Assembly: GCA_009693335.1 (NCBI GenBank)
Contig: SHXK01000010.1
Span: forward strand, 1-35,462
From: Betaproteobacteria bacterium
GTDB taxonomy: Bacteria > Pseudomonadota > Gammaproteobacteria > Burkholderiales > SG8-39
Direction: 5' to 3'
Length of the DNA stretch: 35,462 bases
Each line of letters begins with the position of its first letter. Positions within the stretch are counted from its first letter, which is position 1. The notes beneath the pieces are model-generated. The model worked only from the letters and a program-made list of their open reading frames with translations, was not told where the DNA came from and made no database searches. A program made the translations under genes and the position numbers. Positions 34,325-35,462 of the stretch are shown here, piece by piece.

Positions 34325-34872
34325 GGTTGCTGGCGTTTGCGGCAGTCCTTGCCATGGCGGGCTGTGCCAGCAGCTCTCGCCATGAAGCGCCGCCACCTTC
34401 GGTTTCCGTGCCCGCCAAAGGCGCCTACTACAAGGACGACGGCCCGGGCGCCAATCCGCCGCTCGATTTGGCGGCGATTCCCGACGCAAGGCCCAGGGTC
34501 GAGCCGCTGCACCGCTTCGCCAATCGGCCCTACCAGGTGTTCGGCAAGGACTATGTGCCGGTCGCGAAGCTAGCGCCGTTCCGGCAGGCCGGCGTTGGCA
34601 GCTGGTACGGTCGGCGCTACCACGGCTCGCCTACCTCTAGCGGCGAGCGCTACGACATGTATGCGATGACCGCGGCGCATCCGACTCTGCCGATTCCCAG
34701 CTACGTGCGCGTCAGCAATCCCGCCAATGGCCGCAGCGTGGTGCTGCGTATCAACGATCGGGGGCCGTTCCATGCCGACCGCATCATTGATCTTTCCTAC
34801 ACTGCCGCATGGAAGTTGGGTTACGTGGAAGCCGGCAGTGCCCGCCTTGAAGTGGAATCCCTGTTGCCATGA
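34321..34872 (+). CDS. rlpA: RlpA-type septal lytic transglycosylase lipoprotein
   Basis: RlpA proteins are outer-membrane lipoproteins that cleave denuded glycan strands at division sites. The 183-aa product has a lipoprotein signal ending LAMAGC (Cys15), a Pro-rich linker and a double-psi beta-barrel domain. The barrel carries GVGSWYGRRYHGSPTSSGE, YAMTAAHPTLP, VSNPANGRSVVLRINDRGPF and DLSYTAAWKLG, keeping the Glu, His and Asp of the active site. The C-terminal SPOR domain of many RlpAs is absent. I start at ATG 34321 (4-bp overlap with the upstream stop), not the track's 34060. Confidence 0.93.
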   Translation: MRLLAFAAVLAMAGCASSSRHEAPPPSVSVPAKGAYYKDDGPGANPPLDLAAIPDARPRVEPLHRFANRPYQVFGKDYVPVAKLAPFRQAGVGSWYGRRYHGSPTSSGERYDMYAMTAAHPTLPIPSYVRVSNPANGRSVVLRINDRGPFHADRIIDLSYTAAWKLGYVEAGSARLEVESLLP

Positions 34873-34879
34873 AATCCTG

Positions 34880-35462
34880 ATGCTGCGCCATACCCTCTTT
34901 CTGATCCTCTTACTGCCGGCCCTGGTACTAGCGCAAGCACCGCAAGTCACGGGCCGCGCCTGGGTGGTCGCGGATCTCTCGAGCGGCCAGATCCTCACCT
35001 CGGAAAAGCCCGACGAGCGCTTCGAGCCTGCTTCGCTGACCAAGTTGATGACGGCCTACCTGGTGTTCGCCGCGCTGAAGGAGAAAAAGCTCGCGCTCGA
35101 TCAGCAGGTGAACGTCTCCGAGCGCGCCTGGCGCGCGCCGGGCTCGCGCATGTTCATCGAACCGAAAAAACCGGTGAGTGTGGACGAACTGCTCCGCGGC
35201 ATGATCGTGCAGTCGGGCAACGCCGCCTGCATCGCTCTTGCCGAGCAGCTGGCCGGTGCTGAGGAGGCCTTCGCCGGCATGATGAACCGTGAGGCCGAGC
35301 GCCTCGGCATGAAGAACACCAGGTACATGAACGCTTCGGGCCTACCCGATCCGCAGCACTATTCCACGGCGCGCGATCTGTCCCTGCTCGCCACGGCGCT
35401 GATCCGTGATTTTCCCGAGCAATACGCGCAGTACTACGCGCAGCGCGAGTACCGCTACAACG
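34880..35462 (+). CDS. D-alanyl-D-alanine carboxypeptidase (PBP5/6 type), truncated by window end
   Basis: This gene runs off the window and is missing from the ORF track. From ATG 34880, 194 codons read: a signal peptide (RHTLFLILLLPALVLAQA), then the penicillin-binding motifs SLTK (Ser52, Lys55) and SGN (112-114), with LKEKKLALDQQVNVSERAW and GMKNTRYMNASGLPDPQHYSTA between and after. The KTG motif lies beyond the end. These enzymes trim the terminal D-Ala from cell-wall peptides in the periplasm. It starts 7 bp after rlpA, a usual pairing (dacC/dacA). Confidence 0.94.
   Translation, partial: MLRHTLFLILLLPALVLAQAPQVTGRAWVVADLSSGQILTSEKPDERFEPASLTKLMTAYLVFAALKEKKLALDQQVNVSERAWRAPGSRMFIEPKKPVSVDELLRGMIVQSGNAACIALAEQLAGAEEAFAGMMNREAERLGMKNTRYMNASGLPDPQHYSTARDLSLLATALIRDFPEQYAQYYAQREYRYN

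Overview
The window is GC-rich, tightly packed bacterial DNA that reads as a betaproteobacterial chromosome. The gene order aroQ-accB-accC-prmA-(zinc ribbon/DUF3426)-PfkB kinase, then mpl, rnb, tonB-aroE-mtgA, hemL-thiE-thiD, rubredoxin, yqgE-ruvX-pyrR-pyrB-pyrC' and rlpA-dac, is typical of Burkholderiales/Nitrosomonadales-type genomes. That placement is inference from gene content; no rRNA or tRNA is present to confirm it.

Positions 1-11,792 (all minus strand) form a nitrogen-scavenging block. It starts at the urea ABC importer urtABCDE and runs without a usable gap into the urease genes ureDABCEFG. It ends in a 53-aa secreted/membrane mini-gene that the ORF track missed, then a DUF1989 protein (the family of carboxyguanidine deiminase subunits) and the 5' part of a Rieske oxygenase. 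Most junctions are 4-bp ATGA or 1-bp overlaps, so this is one long operon. A good sigma-54 promoter match (GGGCACAGTTGTTGCT) lies 50-70 bp upstream of urtA, directly next to a perfect 14-bp palindrome, which suggests nitrogen (NtrC-type) control. Urea is bound by UrtA, imported by UrtBC using UrtDE ATPases, and hydrolysed by UreABC after UreDEFG deliver nickel.

Positions 11,793-12,270 are the only long non-coding stretch. Besides the urtA control region it holds two gene fossils: about 20 codons resembling the end of the IS3-family OrfB catalytic domain and the last 28 codons of comM. This looks like a rearrangement scar at the edge of the urea island.

Positions 12,271-19,815 hold apaH and a HIT-family hydrolase on the plus strand. 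A minus-strand series follows: PfkB-family sugar/nucleoside kinase, zinc-ribbon/DUF3426 membrane protein, prmA, accC, accB, aroQ, a TlpA-like thioredoxin and an uncharacterised conserved protein. Positions 19,881-27,617 are plus strand: mpl (murein tripeptide recycling), a YqiA-type esterase, an RNase II-type exoribonuclease, tonB, aroE, mtgA and mgtE. hemL, thiE and thiD follow on the minus strand. The rest is plus strand: rubredoxin, yqgE, ruvX, pyrR, pyrB, a dihydroorotase-like protein lacking its metal-binding histidines, rlpA and a truncated D-Ala-D-Ala carboxypeptidase.

The most interesting points are the control region and boundary of the urea operon, the unlisted mini-protein after ureG, and the lone DUF1989 plus Rieske oxygenase appended to a urease operon. 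I saw no CRISPR array, tRNA, rRNA, prophage or complete insertion sequence.
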